Source of the DNA: Campylobacterales bacterium
GTDB taxonomy: Bacteria; Campylobacterota; Campylobacteria; Campylobacterales; QNZT01
Assembly (NCBI GenBank): GCA_027066435.1
Contig: JAMONX010000025.1
Span: forward strand, 1-49,133
Direction of reading: 5' to 3'
Length of the DNA stretch: 49,133 bases
A model generated the notes under the pieces. That model was not told the origin of the DNA. It saw only the letters and a program-made list of their open reading frames with translations, and ran no database searches. The translations under genes were made by a program, and so were the position numbers. The stretch's first letter is position 1; the number at the start of each line of letters is the position of its first letter. This document shows positions 1 through 8,858 of the stretch, piece by piece.

Positions 1-37
1 AAATTATTTAAAAATTTAAAGCATCAACAAAAAATAA

Positions 38-52
38 TTTAGATATTCTAAA
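38..52. promoter_or_regulatory. Palindrome upstream of polA
   Basis: TTTAGA-TAT-TCTAAA is a perfect 6+3+6 inverted repeat ending 35 bp before the polA start. It could be an operator or simply a symmetric AT-rich -10 region. Only the symmetry is seen; no regulator is implied. Confidence 0.2.
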
Positions 53-87
53 CTTCTTGTCTATCCCAAAAAACAAAAAGGATATCT

Positions 88-2751
88 TTGAAAACATTAA
101 CTGTCATTGATACATTCGGATTCTTTTTCAGAAACTATTATGCTCTTCCATCTCTAAAAAGCAAATCAGGTTTTCCTACAGGACTTTTAACAGGCTTTGT
201 AAATTTTATTGCAACTTTAAACAAAGAACACGATACTGACTATCTTCTTTTCGCACTTGATTCCAAAGAGAAGACTTGGAGAAAAGAGTTAGACCCTAAC
301 TATAAAGCAAACCGCCCCACTCCACCAGAGGATCTTAAAACTCAACTACCAGTAGCGATTGATTGGATAGAGAAGATGGGTTTTAAACAAATTGTAAAAC
401 CAGGCTTTGAGGCTGATGATGTTATAGCTTCTATAGTTTCATTTGCAAAGAGTAATAATTTGAAAGTAAAAATAGTCTCTCACGACAAAGATCTTTATCA
501 ACTTATTGAAGATGACAAAGTTATAATGTACGATCCTATTAAAAAAATTGAGATTAATGAAGATAGATGTTTAGAAAAATTTGGTGTAGAGTCTAAATAT
601 ATAGTTGATTATCTAGCGATTGTAGGAGATGCAGCTGATAATATACCAGGGGTAAAAGGGGTTGGGGCTAAAGGTGCTAAAACATTAATTAATGAGTTTG
701 GAACTTTGGAAGATATATATAAAAATATAGAAAATATTAGAAACCCAAGAACACAAAAACTTTTATTAGAGAGTCAAGAGAATGCAATTTTAAGTAAAAA
801 ACTAGCCCTACTTCACCATAGTTTGATAGAAAGCTGTGATTTGGATGAGTTTAGATTTCCAGATAAAAACCCTATCTTAAATATCGCAGATGAGTTGATA
901 AAATATGATATGACAGCGATACTAAAAAGAGCTGGTGCAACATATGCAAATAACAATAAAAAAGAAGAAAGTATAAAAAAAGAGAGTTTCAAACCAATTC
1001 TCTTAGATACAAAAAAGAAGCTTCTAGATGCAATCTCAAATATAGAAGAAAATAGTATCGTAGCCTTTGATACAGAGACAAATTCACTAGATGCAAAAAG
1101 TGCAAAGATAGTAGGTTTTTCATTTGCATCCAATGAGAGTGAAGCTTATTATGTTCCCATCTCTCATAACTATCTAGGAGTAACAAAACAAGTTTCAATG
1201 GAAGATGCAAAAATAGCTCTTAATAGACTTATGGGCTTTAAGATTGTAGGACAAAATTTAAAATATGATTTTGCTGTGCTTTATAACAATTTTGATTTTA
1301 AAAAGCTTGAAGTTTTTGCAGATACGATGATAATATCTTGGCTTTTAGATCCCTCTTTAAGTGCAGGACTTGACAATATGGCAAAGAGATACTTCTCATA
1401 TGAGATGGTAAAATTTAAAGATGTTGTAAAAAAAGGAGAAAATTTCTCACATGTTGATATAAGTTCAGCAACAAACTATGCATCTGAAGATGCATGGATG
1501 ACACTAAAACTCTATAACTTTTTAAACTCTAAAATGAGCCAAACTCTTCAATATGAGGCAAAAGAGGTAGAGTACCCTTTTGTCGATACGCTTATAAAGA
1601 TGGAAAGAAGAGGAATAAAGTTAGATATCGATTTTTTTGAGATGCTACTAAAAAAAGCTACAAAAAGTATAGAAGCTCTAACTAAAGATATTTACACTCT
1701 AAGTGAGAGTGAATTTAACATCAACTCTACAAAACAGTTAGGAGTGATACTATTTGAAAATTTAGGACTTAAAACTGGGAAAAAGACAAAGACAGGTTAT
1801 TCAACAGATGAAAAAGTGTTAAATTCATTGATAGAAGATCATGATATCATTCCAAAACTTTTAGAGTATCGAGAGATTTATAAACTTCGCTCAACCTATA
1901 TTGACCCACTTTTAAAATTAGCGAAAAAAGATGAAAATAATCGCATCTATACCTCATTTTTACAAACAGGAACAGCAACAGGAAGGCTTAGTTCTAAAAA
2001 CCCAAATCTTCAAAATATTCCTTCTCGTAGTGAGCTTGGAAGAGAGATTCGTCAAGGTTTTATAGCACAAGAGGAATATCTGCTTGTTGGAATTGATTAT
2101 TCGCAAATTGAGCTTAGGCTTCTTGCTCACTTTTCTCAAGATAAGGCACTTTTAGATGCATTTATAAATGATAAAGATATACACCTTGAAACAGCAGCTA
2201 AAATCTTTGGGGAAGATAAGGCAAAAGAGAAAAGAAATATTGCAAAAAGTATAAACTTTGGTCTTCTTTATGGCATGGGAGCTAGAAAACTATCTCAAAC
2301 GATAAATGTAAGCCAAAAAGAGGCAAAAGAGTATATTGAGAGTTATTTTAACTCATTTCCTACTGTTAAAAATCATATTCAACAGATTCAAAGCGATGCA
2401 AAAGAGAATGGATATGTTGAGACTCTATTAGGAAGACGGCGAATTTTTGATTATGACAAAGCAAATGCTTTTGTCAAAGCTAGTTTTGAAAGGGAGAGTG
2501 TAAATACGCTCTTTCAAGGTTCAGCAGCTGATCTTATGAAGTTGTCTATGAATAAAATTAATTATGAAATTGATGAAAGTGAAGCTAAGATGCTTTTACA
2601 AATTCACGATGAACTTATTTTTGAGATTAAAGAAGATTTAGCCCAAGAGTTTGCACTAAAGATAAAAGATATTATGGAGAATATTTATGAGCTCAAAGTT
2701 CCTCTAAAGTGTTCTATTAGTATCAATAAAAACTGGGGAGGATTGAAATAA
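88..2751 (+). CDS. polA: DNA polymerase I
   Basis: Repair and Okazaki-fragment-processing DNA polymerase of 887 residues, the normal full length. The N-terminal third is a 5'-nuclease (EADDVIAS near residue 110, then the helix-hairpin-helix GDAADNIPGVKGVG). The middle is a 3'-5' exonuclease that keeps its metal ligands (D328 and E330 in FDTETNSLD, and YASEDAW), so proofreading is probably active, unlike in some family A enzymes. The C-terminal third has polymerase motif A (D670 in DYSQIELRLLAH), motif B (RNIAKSINFGLLYG) and motif C (H840-D841-E842). The start is TTG, chosen because AAAAAGGA lies just upstream and MKTLTVIDTFGFFFRNYYA is the expected N-terminus. It is followed by a sigma28-type promoter for the next gene. 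Identification is secure. Confidence 0.97.
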   Translation: MKTLTVIDTFGFFFRNYYALPSLKSKSGFPTGLLTGFVNFIATLNKEHDTDYLLFALDSKEKTWRKELDPNYKANRPTPPEDLKTQLPVAIDWIEKMGFKQIVKPGFEADDVIASIVSFAKSNNLKVKIVSHDKDLYQLIEDDKVIMYDPIKKIEINEDRCLEKFGVESKYIVDYLAIVGDAADNIPGVKGVGAKGAKTLINEFGTLEDIYKNIENIRNPRTQKLLLESQENAILSKKLALLHHSLIESCDLDEFRFPDKNPILNIADELIKYDMTAILKRAGATYANNNKKEESIKKESFKPILLDTKKKLLDAISNIEENSIVAFDTETNSLDAKSAKIVGFSFASNESEAYYVPISHNYLGVTKQVSMEDAKIALNRLMGFKIVGQNLKYDFAVLYNNFDFKKLEVFADTMIISWLLDPSLSAGLDNMAKRYFSYEMVKFKDVVKKGENFSHVDISSATNYASEDAWMTLKLYNFLNSKMSQTLQYEAKEVEYPFVDTLIKMERRGIKLDIDFFEMLLKKATKSIEALTKDIYTLSESEFNINSTKQLGVILFENLGLKTGKKTKTGYSTDEKVLNSLIEDHDIIPKLLEYREIYKLRSTYIDPLLKLAKKDENNRIYTSFLQTGTATGRLSSKNPNLQNIPSRSELGREIRQGFIAQEEYLLVGIDYSQIELRLLAHFSQDKALLDAFINDKDIHLETAAKIFGEDKAKEKRNIAKSINFGLLYGMGARKLSQTINVSQKEAKEYIESYFNSFPTVKNHIQQIQSDAKENGYVETLLGRRRIFDYDKANAFVKASFERESVNTLFQGSAADLMKLSMNKINYEIDESEAKMLLQIHDELIFEIKEDLAQEFALKIKDIMENIYELKVPLKCSISINKNWGGLK

Positions 2752-2773
2752 TTAAATATTTTCCATAAAAAAC

Positions 2774-2800
2774 TAAACTTTTTTCAGAATATTCCGATAC
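2774..2800 (+). promoter_or_regulatory. Sigma28 (FliA)-type promoter before GGDEF-EAL gene
   Basis: TAAACTTT-N11-TCCGATAC matches the flagellar sigma28 consensus TAAAGTTT-N11-GCCGATAA at 7/8 and 6/8 positions with the exact 11-nt spacer. Transcription would begin near 2807, leaving about 24 nt before the ATG at 2831. The same architecture occurs at three other motility loci in this window, which raises confidence. Confidence 0.65.
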
Positions 2801-2830
2801 TTCTATAAGAATAAAGTATTGGAAAAAATA

Positions 2831-4582
2831 ATGAATATTACTAATATATCAAACTGGATTAAAACATCTAACACAATTGGGGGAAGTTCTGTAAGTTTTG
2901 TTATAGAATTTGATAAAAAAAGACCGTATTTAAAAGATATTTCCTCAAATATATTTCAACTTTATGGTTATAAAAAAGAGGACTTATTAAATAAAAAAGA
3001 GTGTGTAGATGATTTAATTTATAAAAATGATCTTAAATTTATCTATCTTTCTATACAAAACTTTCTTCTAAAAAGAGAGAGAACGCATAAAATCTCTTTT
3101 AGAATTTTAACAGCCGATAAAAGTATAAAACTTGTTGAGTGTTTTTTTACTTTCAAAAAAGATAAAAAAAGAGATACTGTAATGTTATTTGGATATATTC
3201 TTGATAATACTATAAAAAAAGCTTATGAAGATGAGATAAACTATCTATACTATTATGACCAATTAACAGATCTTGCAAACCGAAGAAAGATTAAAAATGA
3301 GATAAACAAAGAGATAGAAAGCCATATTTATGCAAATACAAGTTCGGCTGTACTCTTTTTGGGATTAAATAGGTTTAAAAATATCAATGATTCATTAGGG
3401 TATGAAAAAGGTGATAAACTACTCCAACATGTAGCACATAGATTGAAAAGCTGTGTAAAAGATATAGATACACTAGCTAGAATTGGTGGAGATGAATTTG
3501 TAATTTTACTCTCAGGACTAAAAGAAAAAACAATTCGATCACAAATTGAAATAATTGCAAAAAGAATAAATACAATACTAGAACAACCATTTAAAATTGG
3601 TCCAAATTCACTCCATATCACAATAAGTATAGGGGCAGCTATAATAGGAGCTGATGGTAACAATAGTAATAAAATACTTAAAAATGCAGACTCAGCTATG
3701 AAAGAGGCTAAAAAAGATCAAAACATCTATCTAAGTTACTATAAATCAACGATGCAAGATAGAGCTTTGACAAATTTAGAGATAGAAAATGATTTAAGAG
3801 TAGCAATCAAAGAGGGAGAATTTGAGTTATATTACCAACCTCAAGTTGATATAAAAAGTGAACAAATAATAGGAGCAGAAGCATTAATAAGATGGAATCA
3901 TAGTAAAAAAGGTCTTATCTCTCCATTGACTTTTATACCTCTTGCTGAAGAGACTGGACTTATAGTCCCTGTTGGTGAATGGGTACTTCAAGATGCGTGT
4001 AGGAGAATAAAAGAGCTACAAAATGATCCTCTTTTGCCAGCTTCTTTTAAAAAAATATCTGTAAATATAAGCTCAAAACAGTTCAAACAACCAAGTTTTA
4101 CAGATGATGTGATAAAGATTATAAAGGAAAGTAAAATTGAACCCTCTTTTTTAGAACTTGAGGTAACAGAAGGTGCACTTATAAGTGATTTAGATGAAGC
4201 TATAGAAAAAATGGATAAATTAAAAAAGTTAGGGGTTGGGTTTTCTATAGATGATTTTGGTACAGGTTACTCATCATTTACTTATCTTAAAAAATTGCCA
4301 GTTGATATCATAAAAATAGATAAATCTTTTATCACAAATATGCACTCAGATGCAGATGATAGAGTTTTAACTCAAACCATAATCCAAATGTCTCAAAATC
4401 TCCAACTAGGTCTTATTGCTGAGGGTGTTGAAAAGATTGAGCATCTAAACTTCCTCCAAGAGAAGGGATGCCAAAGCTACCAAGGTTACTTCTTTTCAAA
4501 ACCACTCCCTTTTAATAACTTTAAAGAGTTAATTCATCAAAGTAGAGTAAAGCCTCTGGAGCTTTTAAGAGACACTGTTTAA
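2831..4582 (+). CDS. PAS-GGDEF-EAL cyclic-di-GMP turnover protein
   Basis: Cytoplasmic c-di-GMP enzyme of 583 residues with no membrane segment. Residues about 10-130 look like a PAS-type sensor (SSNIFQLYGYKKEDLL). The GGDEF domain keeps GGDEF at residues 219-223, but its product-inhibition site reads KDID instead of RxxD, so feedback inhibition may be lost. The EAL domain has E350 of the EAL motif, NISSKQF, ELEVTEG, DDFGTGYSS, KIDKSFI, AEGVE and QGYFFSKPL, all as in active phosphodiesterases. An in-frame TTG at 2819 is possible, but GGAA six bases before the ATG at 2831 and the promoter position favour the ATG. Whether net activity is synthesis or breakdown cannot be told. The sigma28-type promoter ties it to motility. 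Its stop overlaps that of the convergent lipoprotein gene by 4 bp. Confidence 0.9.
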   Translation: MNITNISNWIKTSNTIGGSSVSFVIEFDKKRPYLKDISSNIFQLYGYKKEDLLNKKECVDDLIYKNDLKFIYLSIQNFLLKRERTHKISFRILTADKSIKLVECFFTFKKDKKRDTVMLFGYILDNTIKKAYEDEINYLYYYDQLTDLANRRKIKNEINKEIESHIYANTSSAVLFLGLNRFKNINDSLGYEKGDKLLQHVAHRLKSCVKDIDTLARIGGDEFVILLSGLKEKTIRSQIEIIAKRINTILEQPFKIGPNSLHITISIGAAIIGADGNNSNKILKNADSAMKEAKKDQNIYLSYYKSTMQDRALTNLEIENDLRVAIKEGEFELYYQPQVDIKSEQIIGAEALIRWNHSKKGLISPLTFIPLAEETGLIVPVGEWVLQDACRRIKELQNDPLLPASFKKISVNISSKQFKQPSFTDDVIKIIKESKIEPSFLELEVTEGALISDLDEAIEKMDKLKKLGVGFSIDDFGTGYSSFTYLKKLPVDIIKIDKSFITNMHSDADDRVLTQTIIQMSQNLQLGLIAEGVEKIEHLNFLQEKGCQSYQGYFFSKPLPFNNFKELIHQSRVKPLELLRDTV

Positions 4583-6252
4583 AATTTTGGTTTATATGAC
4601 TCTGTCATATTTGATGCAAAAAGGAACATGTTTCTTCTATCAATTACATTAGAGACATTCCATGAGCTTATGTCTTGATTAAATGCTTCTGCACCATTAA
4701 ACATATTATACATATCGGTTACACTAGAGACATCCCAAGAACCTATATCTTGATTAAAAGCTTTTGAAGATGTAAACATAAACCTCATAGTTGTTACATT
4801 GGATACATCCCATGAGCTTATGTCTTGATTAAATGTTCCTGTAAGTCGAAACATATTAGCCATACTTGTTACACTAGAGACATCCCAAGAAGCCAAGTCT
4901 AGCTTGTCAAGAGCACCCTCTTTAAATACTCCCCAAAACATGCTATTCATACTAGTTACATTTGTAAGATTTGGTTTATCAGTAGTATCAAATTTCAACT
5001 TAACACAGCCATAAAAAGCGTGGCTCATTGTTTTCCAAGGCTGTGTTCCCCACTGTTTAACAGATATTAACTTTAATGCATCTGTTCTACTTCGACCTGA
5101 TACTATTTTATTTCGACTATTATAAAATCCTGGGAAGACTCCAGATATGCTGATAGTATATGTTCCAGCTTTATCATATTTGCAAAGATAACTGCTAGAA
5201 ACGGCTTTAGCTTCATCTATTCCATCATCATTACAATCTATATTATAACTATACTTTAAACCATAGTGGGTAAGAACACTATACTCTGTATCCAAACTTC
5301 TACCAATATTATCTGTCTTTACCACTATCTTAAAAGGTCTCTCACTCCCAACTACACTACTAACTTTATGATTTATCAAATCAAACTCATTTATCCAATT
5401 CCAATCATTTCCAAGTCCATAAGCTTTAACACCTATTTTATCTCCTAGTGTGATACTGCTTTTTGGTAGTGTTGTTTTAACTGTAGTACTCTTTTCAAAT
5501 TTTAAATACTCTTTTATTTTCCAACTCCAACTATTCCCATCACCTGTATATTCATATAGAGCATCATCTTCTACAAGATACTCAGCACCGCTTGTAGAGT
5601 ATCCACTATTTCTATTTTGGTCACTATTTAAATAGTATAAAAAATGTTTTACATTATCCTCTTGTTTGGTTAAAAAATAGATATTTGAAGCGTCATCTGT
5701 AATTGTCAATTTTATATCTTCGTCATTACTTTCAGCATCTGCATAGGTTATCACCTCTTTATCACTAATATATGCCCTATTCCAATCTTCACCAGCAATA
5801 GCTACTACTTGCATAGCAAAACTATCCCCTAATATATCAAATGATAATCTTGCATCATAATAGTCATCTTTTTCATTAGCATATGAGACTTTCTTCCAAG
5901 ACCATTCATTGTTGGTTCCTGTATATTTATATATTATGTTATCTTCAAACAAAAACTCTGCACCAATGCTATCATCTTCAAACATAGTAAAACCAGTAGC
6001 TGTATTTAGATCACTATCTATATAAACTTGAATATGAGAAGAATCGCTTCCATATTTAAAAAAATATTTTGAATCACTTACCGTTACATCTGCATATGTA
6101 TCATTTGACATATCAAGATCGCCATATGCTCTTGTGACTTTGTGGGGTTGAATATTGTTAGTTAATATTTCTGAGGTTTCTCCTCCTCCACATCCGCTTA
6201 AAATTAGTGTTGTTGTAAGTGTTGATAAAAATAGTATTTTACTTTTTTGCAT
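4579..6252 (-). CDS. BspA-like (DUF285) surface lipoprotein
   Basis: Predicted exported lipoprotein of 557 residues. The signal peptide ends in the lipobox LSGC (Cys21), followed by GGG. Residues about 45-260 contain two copies of one module, each built around an SD-rich strand, a phrase like YxxDxNxxxG(F/Y), then A/G-EFLFED or GAEYLVED and YxYTGxxxxWSWK. A middle segment (about 300-400) includes a Ca-site-like DCNDDGIDEAKA stretch and the PKD-like ending YDKAGTYTISISG. The C-terminal 150 residues are about four 25-residue DUF285 repeats of the type FNQDISSWDVSNVTTMxxMF, the leucine-rich-repeat-like surface modules known from BspA and Mycoplasma proteins. Adhesion or surface display is the family expectation; the ligand is unknown. 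AAGGAA precedes the ATG. Confidence 0.8.
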   Translation of the reverse strand: MQKSKILFLSTLTTTLILSGCGGGETSEILTNNIQPHKVTRAYGDLDMSNDTYADVTVSDSKYFFKYGSDSSHIQVYIDSDLNTATGFTMFEDDSIGAEFLFEDNIIYKYTGTNNEWSWKKVSYANEKDDYYDARLSFDILGDSFAMQVVAIAGEDWNRAYISDKEVITYADAESNDEDIKLTITDDASNIYFLTKQEDNVKHFLYYLNSDQNRNSGYSTSGAEYLVEDDALYEYTGDGNSWSWKIKEYLKFEKSTTVKTTLPKSSITLGDKIGVKAYGLGNDWNWINEFDLINHKVSSVVGSERPFKIVVKTDNIGRSLDTEYSVLTHYGLKYSYNIDCNDDGIDEAKAVSSSYLCKYDKAGTYTISISGVFPGFYNSRNKIVSGRSRTDALKLISVKQWGTQPWKTMSHAFYGCVKLKFDTTDKPNLTNVTSMNSMFWGVFKEGALDKLDLASWDVSSVTSMANMFRLTGTFNQDISSWDVSNVTTMRFMFTSSKAFNQDIGSWDVSSVTDMYNMFNGAEAFNQDISSWNVSNVIDRRNMFLFASNMTESYKPKF

Positions 6253-6282
6253 AGCCTATATTCCTTTTAAAAATTATCTGGA

Positions 6283-6312
6283 ATATTAGCTTTTGTTTAT
6301 TGGTAAAGTCAA
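6283..6312 (-). promoter_or_regulatory. Sigma70 promoter of the BspA-like lipoprotein gene
   Basis: On the minus strand TTGACT (6312-6307), an 18-nt spacer and TAATAT (6288-6283) form a good housekeeping promoter about 30 nt upstream of the ATG. No sigma28 element is present here. Confidence 0.5.
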
Positions 6313-6540
6313 TAAGAATTTAATTTATTTAAATTTATTAACTTTTTATTTAGAATACATATTGAATCCTTATATTTTTTTAGTAGCTAAATTTTAGAGA
6401 AGTTCTTACTTATAAAATTCTAGAAATTGTTCGAAAACAAATCGGCTGGTTGCCCAAATTTATTTCAGCTCATGTACTAAGTTCCTAGCTCCAAACACCA
6501 AAACACTTTGTCCTTTTTAGCCAAAATATTCCCAATACTG

Positions 6541-6553
6541 GGACACTATGTCC
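6541..6553. promoter_or_regulatory. Palindromic operator-like site GGACA-CTA-TGTCC
   Basis: A perfect 5+3+5 inverted repeat, with a half-copy on the same strand 40 bp to the left. It is about 95 bp upstream of the -35 element of the following gene. Regulator binding is only a possibility. Confidence 0.3.
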
Positions 6554-6647
6554 AGATATCGAAATATTTATGGCAAAAAAGAAATTTAATATTGTTAAAT
6601 TGTAATACTTTTTAGTACTATTGGAACACTTTTATATTACTTAAATA

Positions 6648-6676
6648 TTGAATTTAGTTGGTGTTTAGGTTATAAT
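6648..6676 (+). promoter_or_regulatory. Sigma70 promoter of the cold-shock-like/nuclease-like gene
   Basis: TTGAAT (6648-6653), a 17-nt spacer and a perfect TATAAT (6671-6676). Transcription would start near 6683. This leaves only about 11 nt before the TTG at 6694 but about 50 nt before the ATG at 6733, favouring the ATG. Confidence 0.6.
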
Positions 6677-6732
6677 GTTCCTGTATTAAATAGTTGTACA
6701 CTAAATCAATATTAATAAAATATGTAATACAA

Positions 6733-8826
6733 ATGACCGTAAATAAAGGATATTCAATTTTTAAGAAAATCATAAATAAGCTTTTTAAAAATAAAAACTC
6801 TAATAAAGAACAGCCTGAAGAGAATTTGTCACTAATTAGTACAAAAGAGCCTAAGTCATCAAATATTGAGAAAAAAAATGAAAAGAATGTTTCAAAAAAA
6901 GAAAGTTTCCTTAAAACTTTAGATAAATATGAAATAGGAATTATAAAAAACTATGATGAAATAGATGTTAGGACTGAGAGAAAACGAAGCTATGGTTTTA
7001 TCCAAACATTTTCATTTAAAGACTTATATTTTCATAAAAAAAACTTACATAATAAATCAACAAAAAAAGATGATATTGTAATATTTAAATATGGAGAGAA
7101 TGAAAAAGGTCAAGTTGCAGAAAGTATTATAACCCTTAAAAATAATCAAATTTCACTTGATAGTTTAATCTTTCTTATTGAAAAATTTCATAAATCTAAT
7201 TTAGACTTTTTTCAGACTGACCAAGTATCAAAACTTATTTATAGTTTTATATCAGGTACTCTAGCTAAAGATATAAATGAAAATACATATATAAAACTAC
7301 TTGAGATATATCATGGTTTAGATAAATTAAAATTAATTGACAACTATATTACTGCAAACGGTAGTATTTCTAAAGAAATAATTGAAATATTAAAAAATAA
7401 TTTAAATAATGAAAATATTGAACAATTTCTTAATCTAAAAAATAAAGAGCTATTTTTAGGTAGCCAACTTATAATAAATAAACTTGAAACAATTCCTAAA
7501 TATGTTAAATTAAAATATAAATTTTTTTTAGAAGACATTGTTGTATGTCAAAATTATATACATGTAGATGTTAGTTATGAACCCAATGAAATATATAACT
7601 TATTTAAAGACTCTGATTATACACTTGCAAAACAGTGGATAAATAAAACAAAAAATTTCCAATTTGAATATGCTAAGATGATATCAGCAAGAGGTGCTGA
7701 AATAGCCTCTAAAAAATTCTATGAACTTCTTCATTGTAATGTTAGTGATACTGCAATTACACAACTAAATCATAATAATGATAATTGGAAATTTTTTGAT
7801 TTACATGTAGATACTAAAAATATTGATGTTAAGAATTCAAGAGGTGTATTAAATGAAAAACTTTCATATTCTGAGCATTGTATTCCTAGATTTAAAGAAA
7901 CTAGAAATGGAAAACATATTTATATACTTGGGGTAATTTCACCATATTTTAAATTAGAAGAAGATGAAGAAAAATTAAAGTATAATGCATTTTACAGTAC
8001 AACGAATATAGAAAATATGATTACCATATTGGGAGAGACCTCTCTAGATAAAATAAATCAATATTCTAGTAGATTTAGTCAAAAGGAACTGCAAGTTGAT
8101 TTAGATAGGGTAAATTTTACACCTGATTGGATCTTAGAATATCCAAATATTTTTTACATACAACGAGATAATTTAAAAAGTAAATTTCTTAAAGAACATA
8201 CTCAGTTTCCTACTTTAAACGAGTACAAACAACTCAATCAAAATTTAATACCATTTTTCTTAAGCTGTGGACTAGATTTGCTAAGTTCAGGACTTAATAA
8301 AGAACAAGTAAATTTTTACAATAGATTAAAGATTCAAGGTAAACAGACCATTACAAAACCTTTTCTATATTTAGCAATTCTAAAACATTTTTCTGAAAGA
8401 CTTAAACACAATACTAATTCTAGCTACAGACCAATCGATTATAGACAATTAATATACTACGAAGTAAGCTACAAATATCCATTAGGAATTTATGACCCAA
8501 CTTTAATTATAAAAAAACTTATTGACACCTTAGAAACATTATGGCAACAAAAAAATAGAATGAATATGTCAAATTATATTACCTTTAAGTATAATCAAAA
8601 AGGAATATTATTAGCAAAGTCTTCTCTATCTAATTCTTGGGATACATTACTTGCATATTGTGGAGGGTTTATTGAAGGAAAAGGTTCATGTGGATTTAAG
8701 CCATTGATTAAAGGTGAACATGAGACCTGTGCTTATTGTAATAAAATAATTTGTCCAGAATGTAATTTTTGCAGAGATAGATGTAATAGACTAAAAAATC
8801 AAAATACGATAGGTGTCATACTTTAA
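6733..8826 (+). CDS. Unknown protein: cold-shock-like domain, possible PD-(D/E)XK core, C-terminal Cys cluster
   Basis: Not recognised as a named family; 697 residues from the ATG at 6733 (an in-frame TTG at 6694 adds 13; neither has a clear ribosome site). The first 60 residues are Lys/Asn/Glu-rich and probably disordered. Residues 67-132 resemble a cold-shock OB fold: GIIKNY, an RNP1-like YGFIQ (87-91), an RNP2-like LYFHKKNL (98-105) and KKDDIVIF. Mid-protein, ARGAEIASKKFYELL (E323) followed by WKFFDLHVD (D356, D360) and IDVKNSRG (D365, K367) has the order and spacing of a PD-(D/E)XK nuclease core, with a following strand IYILGVIS. The C-terminus has eight cysteines (643, 653, 666, 669, 674, 677, 680, 684) in CxxC-x4-CxxCxxC-x3-C style, suggesting zinc. 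No helicase or ATPase motif is seen. It stands alone with its own promoter and is strikingly AT-rich. Nuclease activity and a defence or RNA role are inferences. Confidence 0.6.
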   Translation: MTVNKGYSIFKKIINKLFKNKNSNKEQPEENLSLISTKEPKSSNIEKKNEKNVSKKESFLKTLDKYEIGIIKNYDEIDVRTERKRSYGFIQTFSFKDLYFHKKNLHNKSTKKDDIVIFKYGENEKGQVAESIITLKNNQISLDSLIFLIEKFHKSNLDFFQTDQVSKLIYSFISGTLAKDINENTYIKLLEIYHGLDKLKLIDNYITANGSISKEIIEILKNNLNNENIEQFLNLKNKELFLGSQLIINKLETIPKYVKLKYKFFLEDIVVCQNYIHVDVSYEPNEIYNLFKDSDYTLAKQWINKTKNFQFEYAKMISARGAEIASKKFYELLHCNVSDTAITQLNHNNDNWKFFDLHVDTKNIDVKNSRGVLNEKLSYSEHCIPRFKETRNGKHIYILGVISPYFKLEEDEEKLKYNAFYSTTNIENMITILGETSLDKINQYSSRFSQKELQVDLDRVNFTPDWILEYPNIFYIQRDNLKSKFLKEHTQFPTLNEYKQLNQNLIPFFLSCGLDLLSSGLNKEQVNFYNRLKIQGKQTITKPFLYLAILKHFSERLKHNTNSSYRPIDYRQLIYYEVSYKYPLGIYDPTLIIKKLIDTLETLWQQKNRMNMSNYITFKYNQKGILLAKSSLSNSWDTLLAYCGGFIEGKGSCGFKPLIKGEHETCAYCNKIICPECNFCRDRCNRLKNQNTIGVIL

Positions 8827-8858
8827 CTTTTCACCTTTTTGCAATTTTTTATCAGTTC

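Larger units (their letters stand above)
6253..6693. other. 440 bp non-coding stretch between divergent genes
   Basis: No credible gene is seen. The left end holds the lipoprotein promoter and the right end the promoter of the cold-shock-like gene. Between them is a direct repeat ACACTTTGTCC (6503-6513) and ACACTATGTCC (6543-6553). The second copy lies in the perfect palindrome GGACA-CTA-TGTCC (6541-6553). The rest is AT-rich with many stops in every frame. Confidence 0.5.

Noticed and set aside
813-1210. Reverse-strand open frames inside polA
   Set aside because: They are shadows of polA with no ribosome site and no recognisable protein; the polA frame is conserved throughout.
6421-6500. 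Possible fossil coding segment in the 440 bp gap
   Set aside because: A short frame could be read but it has stops close by and no similarity I can name.
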